Notes under the pieces: model-generated
Database searches by the model: none
Seen by the model: only the letters and a program-made list of their open reading frames with translations
What the model was told of the DNA's origin: nothing
Made by a program: the position numbers and the translations under genes
In this document: positions 54,036 to 63,890 of the stretch, piece after piece
Layout of the letters: each line of letters begins with the position of its first letter
How positions within the stretch are numbered: position 1 is the stretch's first letter
From: Dyadobacter sp. CY347
GTDB lineage: Bacteria; Bacteroidota; Bacteroidia; Cytophagales; Spirosomataceae
Assembly: GCF_021502655.1 (NCBI RefSeq)
Contig: NZ_JAKFFT010000002.1
Coordinates: 1,240,001 to 1,304,000 of the forward strand
Length of the DNA: 64,000 bases
Direction of reading: 5' to 3'

Positions 54036-54920
54036 ATGATCAAAAGAAAGGAATTCATAAAAACTGCCGTTACAGGCACAATTGGTATGACTACATTAAC
54101 AGCATTCAAACATTTTACAAATGAGCTTCCAGACCAGCAGAGATTGATGCCGGTCCTGTTTATAGGCCACGGCTCACCGATGAACGGCATCGAAGACACT
54201 GCCTTTAGCAGAAGGTGGGCACAAATGGCCAAGGAAATCCCTACGCCAGCTGCAGTGCTAGTGGTATCGGCGCACTGGTTTACTAATGGCACCAAGATCA
54301 CAGCAATGGATTTTCCTGAAACGATCCATGATTTTGGAGGATTTCCGCCGGCACTTTTTGCAGTGCAATATCCTGCACCGGGCAATCCAGCATTAGCCAA
54401 AGAAACTGCCGGACTCATTCGTTCCGCAAAAGTGGAGCTTAATCATGACTGGGGACTTGACCATGGCACGTGGACGGTGGTAAGACATATGTATCCGGAA
54501 GCTAAAATTCCAGTGCTTCAACTGAGCATTGATTACACCAAAGGGCCTCAATACCATTACGATCTGGCAAGGGAACTAATGGCGCTGCGAAAAAAAGGAG
54601 TGCTGATCATTGGCAGCGGAAATATGGTGCACAATCTGAGAATGGTAGCCTGGGACAAGCTTAGCGTGCAGGGTTATGGATATGACTGGGCGTTGCAAAT
54701 CAATGAGCAATTCAAAGCCCTGATCCAGGAAAGTGACCACAATCCATTGATCAATTACAGTCAGTTGGGAAGGGAAGCCGCACTAGCCATACCGACACCG
54801 GAGCATTACCTTCCTCTGATGTATACATTGGGCTTAAAGGCGGGAAAGGAACCTGTTTCCTTTTTCAATGATCAGGCCGTTGGCGGTTCGCTGACGATGA
54901 CGTCTGTGAAAATTGGGTAG
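54036..54920 (+). CDS. ygiD: 4,5-DOPA-extradiol-dioxygenase-like protein, YgiD/LigB family
   Basis: 294 residues. The metal-binding His residues are in FIGHGSPMNG and VVSAHWFTNG, with HDFGGFPPALFAVQYPAPG, DWGLDHGTWTVVRHMYP and the late GSGNMVHNLRMV motif. The family opens catechol rings or acts on DOPA. The N-terminus (MIKRKEFIKTAVTGTIGMTT) looks like an export leader with a KR/RK pair, so a periplasmic location is possible, which is unusual for E. coli YgiD but common in Bacteroidota versions. Confidence 0.92.
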   Translation: MIKRKEFIKTAVTGTIGMTTLTAFKHFTNELPDQQRLMPVLFIGHGSPMNGIEDTAFSRRWAQMAKEIPTPAAVLVVSAHWFTNGTKITAMDFPETIHDFGGFPPALFAVQYPAPGNPALAKETAGLIRSAKVELNHDWGLDHGTWTVVRHMYPEAKIPVLQLSIDYTKGPQYHYDLARELMALRKKGVLIIGSGNMVHNLRMVAWDKLSVQGYGYDWALQINEQFKALIQESDHNPLINYSQLGREAALAIPTPEHYLPLMYTLGLKAGKEPVSFFNDQAVGGSLTMTSVKIG

Positions 54921-55147
54921 TCGTAGGAGTGACAAAATTTAATTAAATTCTTGCCGGCATCAGACTTTTCTAAAAATTCTATACATTGAGATAGCATTCA
55001 CCTAATCCTTTGCATGGTTATGAATTATAGCTTCAACCAGTATCCGTGCAACAGGCTCCCCAGTTCACCGCCACTGTTAATCTGCACTTTCTAAGTTTAT
55101 TATCTGCCATCATCTGTTCATGATCGAGTTTCCAAAATTCCATATTT

Positions 55148-56311
55148 ATGAATCAAAGGATACAGCTCTCACTAACTGGTTTGTCGTTAACGTTCGTCCT
55201 TTTCTTGTCCTGTCAGGACAAAAAGCAGGACAGTGGGAATGTGGCGGAGCAAATCAAGGACTATCCGGTCCTGACGATTACACAAAGAACGATCACATTA
55301 AATAGTGAATTCCCGGCCACCATTGAAGGGCAGCAGGATATTGAGATCCGTCCGAAAATTGATGGATTTATAGAAAAGATTTTCGTGGATGAAGGCGCTA
55401 CTGTGAAAAGCGGGCAAGCGCTGTTTAAAATTAATGCCCCTCAATATGAGCAGGAAGTAAGGACCGCACAGGCGAATATTAAAATCGCAGAAGCAGACGT
55501 CAATGCCGCGCAAATGGGTGTCAATAAGGTGAAGCCATTGGTCGAAAAGAACATTATCAGTAAATATGAGCTTGAATCTGCGCAGTTTACCTTGCAAGCA
55601 AAACAAGCGGCGCTCGCACAGGCTTTCGCTGCGCTTTCCAATGCACGTACGAATTTGGGCTACACCACCATTGCAAGCCCTGCAAATGGCATTGTGGGCT
55701 TAATTCCTTATAAAATTGGCAGCCTTGTTAATAGTAACACACCCGAACCCTTAACCACAGTTTCAAACATTGGGAATATTTACGCCTATTTTTCGATCAA
55801 TGAAAAACAGGTTTTGGCATTCTCCAAAAACACGAAGGGCAATACAACGAAAGCCCGGATCGCGACGATGCCATCTGTCTCCCTGGTTTTAGCCAATGGA
55901 GCCGTTTTTTCTGAAAAAGGCCGGATTACCACAACAAGCGGATCTATCAATACCCAAACAGGCTCCATTAGGGTTCGTGCGACTTTTCCTAATCCGGGCA
56001 GCATCATACGCAGCGGAAGCAGCGCGACTGTCCGCATTCCTTCCCGGCTTGATTCGGCCATTGTCATCCCGCAAAAGTCGACCTACGAAATACAGGGGAA
56101 AAAGTTTGTCTACCGCGTTTCGGCAGACGGCACGGTTAAGAGTGCGGAAGTTGGCGTGCTGGACAACAATGATGGACAGTTCTTTGTTGCCCAAACGGGC
56201 CTTGCCGTAGGTGACAAGATTATCCTGGAAGGGGTAGCGTCGTTAAGGGAAGGGGCAAAGGTTATTTCCAGACCAGTAAAAGCGGACAGTGTTTACGCCA
56301 AAAACTTGTAG
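55148..56311 (+). CDS. RND efflux periplasmic adaptor (membrane fusion protein), lipoprotein
   Basis: 387 residues. A lipobox (FVLFLSC) precedes the barrel-sandwich and alpha-hairpin domains: IEGQQDIEIRPKIDGFIEKI, VDEGATVKSGQALFKINAPQ, a coiled hairpin (about 95-160) and the beta-barrel (GSIRVRATFPNPGSIIRSGS). It links the inner-membrane pump to the outer-membrane channel and starts a three-gene efflux operon. No regulator gene is adjacent. Confidence 0.95.
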   Translation: MNQRIQLSLTGLSLTFVLFLSCQDKKQDSGNVAEQIKDYPVLTITQRTITLNSEFPATIEGQQDIEIRPKIDGFIEKIFVDEGATVKSGQALFKINAPQYEQEVRTAQANIKIAEADVNAAQMGVNKVKPLVEKNIISKYELESAQFTLQAKQAALAQAFAALSNARTNLGYTTIASPANGIVGLIPYKIGSLVNSNTPEPLTTVSNIGNIYAYFSINEKQVLAFSKNTKGNTTKARIATMPSVSLVLANGAVFSEKGRITTTSGSINTQTGSIRVRATFPNPGSIIRSGSSATVRIPSRLDSAIVIPQKSTYEIQGKKFVYRVSADGTVKSAEVGVLDNNDGQFFVAQTGLAVGDKIILEGVASLREGAKVISRPVKADSVYAKNL

Positions 56312-56314
56312 GTT

Positions 56315-59300
56315 ATGTTCAATCGATTCATTGACCAGCCCGTACTGTCTACAGTCATCTCCGTTCTTATTGTCATCCTTGGTGTGTTGGGGCTAATTTC
56401 CCTGCCTATTGCGCAATATCCTGAGATCGCCCCGCCTACTGTCGTTGTCTCCACCTCATATCAGGGCGCCAATGCCGATGTGGTGCTCAATAGTGTAATT
56501 GTGCCATTGGAAGAACAGATTAATGGTGTCGAAGGCATGACCTATATGACGTCCGCAGCAGGAAACGACGGCACCGCGCGGATTACGATCAACTTCAAGC
56601 TGGGCACCAATCCTGATCTTGCGTCTGTAAATGTCCAGAACCGCGTGGCACGAGCAACCGCTCTCTTGCCGCAGGAAGTTACGCGCTCCGGCGTAACGAC
56701 GGCCAAAAGCCAAAGCAGTAACCTTGTGATCTTTTCCTTATACAGCGATAATCCCGCCTATGACCAGACATTTTTGCAAAACTATGCGGAGATAAATCTG
56801 GTGCCCTTAATTAAGCGGGTATCAGGAGTTGGGGAGGCGAATGCGTTCGGACGTATGGATTATTCCATGCGGATCTGGTTGAAACCGGATGTGATGGCAA
56901 CTTACGGGCTTGTCCCTTCTGATGTCAGCATTGCACTGGCAGAGCAAAATATAGAGGCTGCCCCCGGTCAATTCGGTGAACAGGGCTTGCAATCCTTTCA
57001 GTACGTGATCAAGTATTCGGGCCGGCTCAAAGATGCAGGCGAGTTTGAAGAAGTGGTCATCAAGGCCACGCCAAATGGTCAGGTATTACGGCTCAAAGAC
57101 ATTGCCCGCGTGGAGCTGGGCGCTATGAGCTATGCCAGCAGTACAACAACCAATGGCAATCCGTCGGTTGGTGTATCGATCAGCCAAACGGCAGGCTCCA
57201 ACGCCAAAGAAGTGATTGAAGGTAGTTTGCAGGTGCTGGATAATGCATCCAAATCATTCCCCTCGGGCATTAAGTATATCACGCTTATCAACGCAAATGA
57301 TTTTCTGGATGCATCCATTGAAAAGGTGATCCATACGCTCATTGAAGCATTCATTCTGGTGTTTTTAGTGGTTTTTATTTTCCTGCAAGATTTTCGCTCC
57401 ACGCTTATTCCCGCTATTGCTGTTCCGGTGGCTATTCTGGGCACGTTTTTCTTCCTGCTGCTTTTTGGGTTCACGATTAACCTTTTGACATTGTTTGCAT
57501 TGGTTCTGGCCATTGGCATTGTCGTTGATGATGCCATAGTTGTAGTGGAAGCCGTTCATGCCAAACTGGACGAAGGATACACATCCGCACTCAAAGCCAC
57601 AAAAGACGCCATGGGTGAAATTTCAGGGGCCATTATCTCTATCACGCTTGTGATGGCGGCGGTATTTCTGCCGGTCAGTTTCATTGAAGGATCATCCGGG
57701 GTGTTCTACAAGCAATTTGGCCTAACGCTTGCCATTGCCATTATGCTCTCGGCTGTTAATGCACTTACGCTCAGCCCGGCATTGTGCGCGATTTTCCTGA
57801 AACCCCATAAAGAGGACGCGGGGCATAAGAAGAGCATTTTGCAAAGGTTCTATGGCTGGTTTAACCGGACATTTGAAAAGACAATACAGCGATACAAGCA
57901 AGCCGTATTATTTCTGATCGCCAAAAAATGGCTGGCGGGATTGATCATTGCAGTGTTCGCCGGGCTGTTTTATTTTCTATTGCAGACTACGCCTTCCACG
58001 TTTGTACCTAATGAAGATACCGGCTCGATTATGGCTGATGTTGCCCTGCCACCGTCCGCATCCACGGAAAGGACAGAGATTATCATGAAGGAGGTTGAGG
58101 CCATTGCGCGCTCAATCCCGGAAATTCAAAACATTCTAAAAATCACCGGAAGGGGCATGATTAGCGGCGTTGGAAGCAATTATGGAATGCTTGTCATGAG
58201 ACTTCAACCGTGGGCGGAGCGGGGAGGAGCCGGGCAGGATGTCCAGGCTTTGATCGGGAAGTTATTTGCAAAAACAGGTGGGATAAGAGATGCCAAGATC
58301 ATATTTTTTGCCCCGCCAACCATTCAGGGATTTGGCTCCTCAGGAGGTTTTGAGTTTCAGCTTCAAGATAAAAGCGGAAGTGACATTGCCATATTTTCCA
58401 AAATAGGTACTGACTTCCTTACGGCATTAAGCAAGCGTCCTGAAATTCAATATGCGTCTACTCCCTTTAATGTAAATTTCCCGCAATACCAGATCGATGT
58501 GGATGTGGCAAAAGCAAAAGTGGCAGGCATCACCGTCAACGATATCATGAGCACAATGCAAGGCTATTACGGCGGTGTGTATGCATCTAATTTCAATCAG
58601 TTCGGGAAACAATTCCGGGTCATGTACCAGGCCGAGGCTGCTTCACGGGCAAATCCCGAGGGATTGAGTAATATTTACGTTCGAAATGCAAGTGGTCAGA
58701 TGGCGCCCATCACAGGATTTATTACCATTAAAAGAGTATACGGGCCTCAGTCAATTTCCCGGTTCAATCTCTTCACTTCTATCGGCGTTACCGGCTCTCC
58801 TAATGCGGGTTACAGTTCGGGTGACGCGATTGCTGCCATCCAACAGGTTGCTGAACAGGCGCTTCCTGCCGGATATGGGTATGAATTTTCAGGGATGACG
58901 AGGGAGGAAATTTCTGCTGGCGGGCAAACAGTTTTTATTTTTATGTTGGTTGTCGTTTTTGTTTATCTGCTGCTGAGCGCACAGTACGGAAGCTATATAT
59001 TGCCATTTGCAGTCCTGCTGTCACTCCCGATCGGCCTGGCTGGTACATTCATTTTTGCCAGCATGTTTGGCATTACCAACAACATCTACCTCCAAATTAC
59101 GCTGGTAATGCTAATCGGACTTTTGGCGAAAAATGCGATCCTGATCGTAGAGTTTGCAGTGGAACGCAGGCGTCACGGGATGTCGTTGGTGAATGCGGCC
59201 GTTGAAGGTGCACAGGCGCGGTTGCGTCCGATCCTGATGACCTCTTTTGCTTTTATCCTGGGTTTGGTTCCACTCATGCTTTCAACCGGGGCAGGTGCAA

Positions 59301-59464
59301 TTGGAAACCGCTCCATTGGCACTGGTGCCGTAGGAGGAATGCTGGTAGGAACGCTCATTGGGGTTTTTGTGATACCTGTGCTTTATATCGTATTCCAGTC
59401 TTTACAAGAAATGATCAGCGGTCCTGCCAAGCCAATTACAGAACAACTTCAGGACGATCATTGA
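56315..59464 (+). CDS. RND multidrug efflux permease, AcrB/HAE1 type
   Basis: 1049 residues, the normal AcrB length, with twelve membrane segments. Family landmarks are MFNRFIDQPVLSTVISVLIV, PEIAPPTVVVSTSYQGANAD, the TM4 proton-relay Asp pair in AIGIVVDDAIVVVEAVHAKL, the TM10 Lys in LIGLLAKNAILIVEFAVERR, and GTGAVGGMLVGTLIG near the end. It uses the proton gradient to expel hydrophobic or amphiphilic compounds. It starts 3 bases after the adaptor stop. Confidence 0.97.
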   Translation: MFNRFIDQPVLSTVISVLIVILGVLGLISLPIAQYPEIAPPTVVVSTSYQGANADVVLNSVIVPLEEQINGVEGMTYMTSAAGNDGTARITINFKLGTNPDLASVNVQNRVARATALLPQEVTRSGVTTAKSQSSNLVIFSLYSDNPAYDQTFLQNYAEINLVPLIKRVSGVGEANAFGRMDYSMRIWLKPDVMATYGLVPSDVSIALAEQNIEAAPGQFGEQGLQSFQYVIKYSGRLKDAGEFEEVVIKATPNGQVLRLKDIARVELGAMSYASSTTTNGNPSVGVSISQTAGSNAKEVIEGSLQVLDNASKSFPSGIKYITLINANDFLDASIEKVIHTLIEAFILVFLVVFIFLQDFRSTLIPAIAVPVAILGTFFFLLLFGFTINLLTLFALVLAIGIVVDDAIVVVEAVHAKLDEGYTSALKATKDAMGEISGAIISITLVMAAVFLPVSFIEGSSGVFYKQFGLTLAIAIMLSAVNALTLSPALCAIFLKPHKEDAGHKKSILQRFYGWFNRTFEKTIQRYKQAVLFLIAKKWLAGLIIAVFAGLFYFLLQTTPSTFVPNEDTGSIMADVALPPSASTERTEIIMKEVEAIARSIPEIQNILKITGRGMISGVGSNYGMLVMRLQPWAERGGAGQDVQALIGKLFAKTGGIRDAKIIFFAPPTIQGFGSSGGFEFQLQDKSGSDIAIFSKIGTDFLTALSKRPEIQYASTPFNVNFPQYQIDVDVAKAKVAGITVNDIMSTMQGYYGGVYASNFNQFGKQFRVMYQAEAASRANPEGLSNIYVRNASGQMAPITGFITIKRVYGPQSISRFNLFTSIGVTGSPNAGYSSGDAIAAIQQVAEQALPAGYGYEFSGMTREEISAGGQTVFIFMLVVVFVYLLLSAQYGSYILPFAVLLSLPIGLAGTFIFASMFGITNNIYLQITLVMLIGLLAKNAILIVEFAVERRRHGMSLVNAAVEGAQARLRPILMTSFAFILGLVPLMLSTGAGAIGNRSIGTGAVGGMLVGTLIGVFVIPVLYIVFQSLQEMISGPAKPITEQLQDDH

Positions 59465-59484
59465 CGCGTTTTAATAGCAATATT

Positions 59485-60882
59485 ATGTATAAAAGACATT
59501 TAAAGCGACTAGTTCTGTTTTGCATGATGGGTTTGCTGCTTTGCTGTTGTAACATTGTCAGACCCTACCAGAAGCCGCTAACGGTACCGGGTAACCTTTA
59601 CCGAAATGTGGTCACGTCCGACACAACCGGGCTCGGCCAGCTTCCCTGGAACCGGCTCTTTACAGATACGACTTTACAAAACCTGATAAGTCAGGGAATT
59701 AAAAACAACCTGAACCTGCAAATCGCCTATACGCGTATTGAGCAGTCCAGGGCATACTATGAGCAGAGTAGAGCGGCATTATTTCCAACCGTTATCGGAG
59801 ATCTTGGCGTGACACGTTCTAAGCTTTCAGAGGCTCAGGGCTTTGGTATTAGAAACAGTGCAACCCAGTATCAGCTGGGATTATCTTCCGGCTGGGAGGC
59901 GGACATTTGGGGAAAACTACGAAGCACAAAACGCGCAAACCTAGCACTTTTATTGCAATCGGAAGCAGGTGCGAAAGCTGTACAAACAAGCCTGGTGGCT
60001 GATATTGCTAACTATTATTATGCACTGCTGGCCTTAGATCAGCAGCTAGCCATTACAAGGCAGACCGTGTCCAACTGGGATACGACGGTGCAGACCATGC
60101 GTGAACTGAAAATAGCAGCTGTTGTCACCGAGGCGGCTGTGGTGCAAAGTGAAGCGCAGCGTTATGTAGCAGAAGTAACAATTCCTGACCTGATCCAGAG
60201 TACAAGGGAAACAGAAAACGCGCTAAGCATTCTGCTTGCCGTTCCAGCCACGTTCGTCAGACGCGGCACGCTTCGGGATCAGGATACCCTTGATGTATTG
60301 CAAACGGGTGTTCCCGCGCTGCTACTGGCAAATCGGCCGGATGTGCAACAGGCAGAACTTAATCTGAGATATTATTTTGAATTGACTAATGTGGCTCGGA
60401 CTTTTTTCTATCCAGCTTTGACGATATCTGGCTCGGCAGGTTATTCGGCTCTGCAACTGGAAAACTTTCTTAAACCAATCTCACTTGCGGCAAGCATCGG
60501 CGCGGGACTAACCCAGCCGATATTCAACAGAAGAGCCAACATTACCCGCCTGGAAGTTGCCAAGGCCCAGCAGAAGGAGGCGCTGCTCAATTTTGAGAAT
60601 GTGCTGCTTACAGCCGGACAGCAAGTGTCGGATGCGATGTCGCTACACAACACTGCCCTTGATAAAATAGCGATCCGCAGCTATCAGTTGGAAGCATTGC
60701 AGAAATCGGTAAGCTATTCAGGCGAGCTGCTCCAAAACGGTTTTGCCAATTACAACGAGGTCATTACGGCCCGACAAAGTTTGTTGCAAGCGGAGCTTGG
60801 AAGCATTAATGACCAATTGCAACGGTTGCAATCAGTAGTTAACTTATACAGGTCTTTGGGAGGAGGTTGGGCTAGTCCCTGA
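59485..60882 (+). CDS. RND outer-membrane factor, NodT/OprM family lipoprotein
   Basis: 465 residues from ATG 59485 (TTG 59461 is in frame but overlaps the permease stop and lengthens the leader). Signal peptide and lipobox (LFCMMGLLLCCC), then TolC-type repeats: LPWNRLFTDTTLQNLISQGI, NLNLQIAYTRIEQSRAYYEQ, GWEADIWGKLRSTKRANLAL and the second half ANRPDVQQAELNLRYYFELT. It forms the trimeric exit duct of the pump. Confidence 0.95.
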   Translation: MYKRHLKRLVLFCMMGLLLCCCNIVRPYQKPLTVPGNLYRNVVTSDTTGLGQLPWNRLFTDTTLQNLISQGIKNNLNLQIAYTRIEQSRAYYEQSRAALFPTVIGDLGVTRSKLSEAQGFGIRNSATQYQLGLSSGWEADIWGKLRSTKRANLALLLQSEAGAKAVQTSLVADIANYYYALLALDQQLAITRQTVSNWDTTVQTMRELKIAAVVTEAAVVQSEAQRYVAEVTIPDLIQSTRETENALSILLAVPATFVRRGTLRDQDTLDVLQTGVPALLLANRPDVQQAELNLRYYFELTNVARTFFYPALTISGSAGYSALQLENFLKPISLAASIGAGLTQPIFNRRANITRLEVAKAQQKEALLNFENVLLTAGQQVSDAMSLHNTALDKIAIRSYQLEALQKSVSYSGELLQNGFANYNEVITARQSLLQAELGSINDQLQRLQSVVNLYRSLGGGWASP

Positions 60883-60923
60883 TATTGTTTGGTAAATAGC
60901 TCTATAATCTTAAAATTGAAACA

Positions 60924-61499
60924 ATGATAAATAAACTATTTTCCTATGCGGCCGGGTTACAAGCCACCGGGATTAATGCTGCCCGATGGGGTATTGTGAT
61001 TGTAATGTTATGGATTGGCGGTTTGAAAGCTTTTCAATATGAAGCTGCTGGCATCGTGCCGTTTGTAGCCAATAGTCCATTTATGAACTTCTTTTATAAA
61101 TACGATGCGCCAGAATATAAGCAGCATATGAATAAGGAAGGTGAATTAAAGCCCGAAAATGTCGCATGGCATCAAGCCAACCATACTTATATTTTTTCTT
61201 ATGGGTTGGGCACAGTAATCATTCTGATTGGTTTTTTGGTAGCGCTGTATCCGGTATCTCCCGCAGTCTCGGCATTTGGAAGTTTTCTTGTCATTATTAT
61301 GTCAATTGTCACATTGTCATTTCTGATTACCACACCTGAAACCTGGGTGCCATCACTTGGTGACGCCGAGTATGGGTTCCCTTATCTAAGTGCCGCAGGG
61401 CGACTTGTGATCAAAGATATCATCATGCTTGGTGCAGGGATTGCTACGATGGCCCAGGCCGCCAGAAAGTATTTGACCGCACAGCAAACGAGCGGGTAG
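60924..61499 (+). CDS. DUF417 (YkgB) family membrane protein
   Basis: 191 residues, four membrane segments. INAARWGIVIVMLWIGGLKA, EAAGIVPFVANSPFMNFFYK, LGTVIILIGFLVALYPVSP and GRLVIKDIIMLGAGIATM match DUF417. YkgB-type proteins are associated with reactive chlorine and other oxidative stress resistance; this link is from family knowledge, not from the sequence. Confidence 0.9.
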   Translation: MINKLFSYAAGLQATGINAARWGIVIVMLWIGGLKAFQYEAAGIVPFVANSPFMNFFYKYDAPEYKQHMNKEGELKPENVAWHQANHTYIFSYGLGTVIILIGFLVALYPVSPAVSAFGSFLVIIMSIVTLSFLITTPETWVPSLGDAEYGFPYLSAAGRLVIKDIIMLGAGIATMAQAARKYLTAQQTSG

Positions 61500-61560
61500 T
61501 AAGGCAGTTTTGTCATGTAATGTTGTTCTTCAATACAAAGCAACTAAACTAAATAATGTA

Positions 61561-63159
61561 ATGAACAAGTCGCTCAACCTAGTAGTCATGACGGCATTAG
61601 TTGTCTCTGCCTGCAACACTTCTGAACAGTCGGATCAAGGAAAGAATAGCAAGCTCATCAGCCTTTCACCTAAGACGATGAGACAGATAGCAGCGGTAGA
61701 TGAACGTTATCAGTCTTATAATGTGGAAACAGTGGAGGTCGCAGGCGGGCAGTTCTGGAAACCTTATCACTTGATGGACAGCTTGCCTGACCTGGCTGCA
61801 AATTCAACTTACGACGTCTCACAAACCAATGATCAGCTGTACCGACAATTGAAACCCATTGATCTCACAGACAAAAGGTTGCTAATCCTGGCTAAAGGGT
61901 TAGCCCCTGCTTATGTGAGGATGAGCGGCACATGGACAAATGGTATTTATTTTCAGGACGACGACAAACCTAAAATGGCGAAAGCACCTACCGGGTTTGT
62001 CAATGTGCTGTCCAAGAAGGAATTTGGAGGGTTACTGGATTTCATAAAGGCAACCGATTCTAAACTGGTTACATCGTTTGCAGTATCCAATGGCGTACGG
62101 GATGCGCAAGGGGTATGGACCCCGGTGCAAGCACAAAAACTGGCAGACTTTGCCAAGAGTGTTGGCGGCCAGATTGCAGCGGCCGAGCTGTTTAATGAAC
62201 CAACAATGCCGACGGCTGGCGGTGAAATCAGTAAGTCGTATAATGCGGAAAACTTCGCCAAGGACATGGCTGCATTTAATGCCTGGGCCGAAAAGGCAGT
62301 TCCCGATATGCTGGTGCTAGGGCCCGGTTCGGTAGGCGAAGGGTCGCCCAACGTTTCTCTTCAGGGGATGGGAATGAGTATTTTGCCAACTGAGGATATG
62401 TTGTCTGCTAAACCCAATCCCAAATTCGATGTTTTTTCATATCATTACTATGGAGCGGCTTCCATGCGCATGATGCGCAGTGGCCCTTTTTCGGTAAAAG
62501 CTGAAAATGCGCTGGACGCAGGTTGGCTACTGAAAACCGATACGGTCGCACACTATTATGCGGGTTTAAGGGATAAGTACAACCCTGGCATCCCTTTGTG
62601 GATCACAGAAACGGCGCAGGCTGCGGGTGGAGGCGACCCATTCTCAGCGACTTTCCTTGACACTTTCCGCTACCTGTACCAAATGGGATCCTTGGCCAAG
62701 AAAGGGGTTAAGGTTATCATGCATAATACCCTTGTTGCCAGTGAGTACAGTCTGATCGACCAGGATACACATTTGCCCAAACCAAATTACTGGGCAGCGT
62801 ATCTGTGGGCCAAACTTATGGGCACCCAGGTTTACGAAGCAGGGCAGGGGACAGAGGGCGTTTATGTATTTGCTCACAACATGAAAGGGCGCAAGGGAGG
62901 TGTAACGCTGCTGGTGATCAATACAAATAAGAAAGAAGCTCCAATCCGTATTGATATAGACTCCGAGCACTATTTGCTGACTTCCGCTGAATTGGAAGGA
63001 GAAACCGTACAGCTTAACGGGATAGAGCTGAAACTCGAAGACAATAGTGAGTTGCCAGTTTTAAAGGGCAAGCCGGTAAAGACCGGTGAGCTGACGCTTC
63101 CGGCAACCAGCATTAGCTTTTTTGCGATTCCAGATGCTGGTTTGACGGGACCGAAATAA
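61561..63159 (+). CDS. GH79-like (heparanase-type) glycoside hydrolase lipoprotein
   Basis: 532 residues from ATG 61561; the frame is open from 61510, but the lipoprotein signal (LVVMTALVVSAC) begins here. LAKGLAPAYVRMSGTWTNGI, AAELFNEPTMP (likely acid/base Glu) and GIPLWITETAQAAGGG (likely nucleophile Glu) form a TIM-barrel with the pattern of heparanase/beta-glucuronidase clan GH-A enzymes, and a C-terminal beta-domain follows. It probably cleaves uronic-acid or similar glycosides at the cell surface. The family number is tentative. Confidence 0.82.
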   Translation: MNKSLNLVVMTALVVSACNTSEQSDQGKNSKLISLSPKTMRQIAAVDERYQSYNVETVEVAGGQFWKPYHLMDSLPDLAANSTYDVSQTNDQLYRQLKPIDLTDKRLLILAKGLAPAYVRMSGTWTNGIYFQDDDKPKMAKAPTGFVNVLSKKEFGGLLDFIKATDSKLVTSFAVSNGVRDAQGVWTPVQAQKLADFAKSVGGQIAAAELFNEPTMPTAGGEISKSYNAENFAKDMAAFNAWAEKAVPDMLVLGPGSVGEGSPNVSLQGMGMSILPTEDMLSAKPNPKFDVFSYHYYGAASMRMMRSGPFSVKAENALDAGWLLKTDTVAHYYAGLRDKYNPGIPLWITETAQAAGGGDPFSATFLDTFRYLYQMGSLAKKGVKVIMHNTLVASEYSLIDQDTHLPKPNYWAAYLWAKLMGTQVYEAGQGTEGVYVFAHNMKGRKGGVTLLVINTNKKEAPIRIDIDSEHYLLTSAELEGETVQLNGIELKLEDNSELPVLKGKPVKTGELTLPATSISFFAIPDAGLTGPK

Positions 63160-63221
63160 GGATTCGAATAGCATTGGATTTATTGTGGCAAATGATTGAA
63201 CCCTATCGCAGGTAAATGAGC

Positions 63222-63890
63222 TCATATACTAATGAACCATCCAAGCGTTACCCAGAATTGCTGGGCTATGCCATTTTTTTTAAGCTCATTTACCCGATAA
63301 TCTACCCCCAGCTCTATTTTATTATTAGCAGTAGCGGTATATCCGAGGGCAGGTAAAATGCCGATCTCAAAGTCGGATTCACCACGTGACCAGGTACCAA
63401 GAAAGTCATTGTTTACCTTTGCATAAAATTCCTTCGGATCGATGTATTGACCGTTAAGCGGTTTCTGTATCCCGATCCTATAGTTTATCCGGAAGTTACT
63501 AAGTCCATGGTTGGTAAAAGTTTCGTCGGCCAAGACCCGGTGTGCTACACTGAACCATTCAAACTTCCTCACATTATTAAATTGCTGAATGATCCGGTGA
63601 TAATACGTATTTTCTTCTAACCTTATCATATAACCACCCCCAATGGTATTATTAACAGACAGTTTGGTAGTAAGCAGCAAGGTCAAATCGGTTCGCTCAT
63701 ATTGAAATCTATGGCTAGGAGACTTATCAATTTCTTTCTGCGATAGGATTTGACGAGACTCCAATTTTGTATTAAACTTTAAACTTTTGCCAACCTTAAA
63801 GTTTAGGTTAATTTGATTAGTTGTTCCCGCCCGATATGTTTGGCATAGTGCTGTACAGGATAATAAACAAAAGAAGATAAGTCTGCACAT
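63222..63890 (-). CDS. DUF2490 family outer-membrane protein
   Basis: 222 residues with a signal peptide (LIFFCLLSCTALCQ). The rest reads as alternating strands (INLNFKVGKSLKFNTKLESR, HRFQYERTDLTLLLTTKLSV, FEWFSVAHRVLADETF) ending in QQFWVTLGWFISI, a typical outer-membrane barrel. The ATG overlaps the stop of the gene upstream on the same strand (ATGA), so they are probably an operon. Confidence 0.85.
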   Translation of the reverse strand: MCRLIFFCLLSCTALCQTYRAGTTNQINLNFKVGKSLKFNTKLESRQILSQKEIDKSPSHRFQYERTDLTLLLTTKLSVNNTIGGGYMIRLEENTYYHRIIQQFNNVRKFEWFSVAHRVLADETFTNHGLSNFRINYRIGIQKPLNGQYIDPKEFYAKVNNDFLGTWSRGESDFEIGILPALGYTATANNKIELGVDYRVNELKKNGIAQQFWVTLGWFISI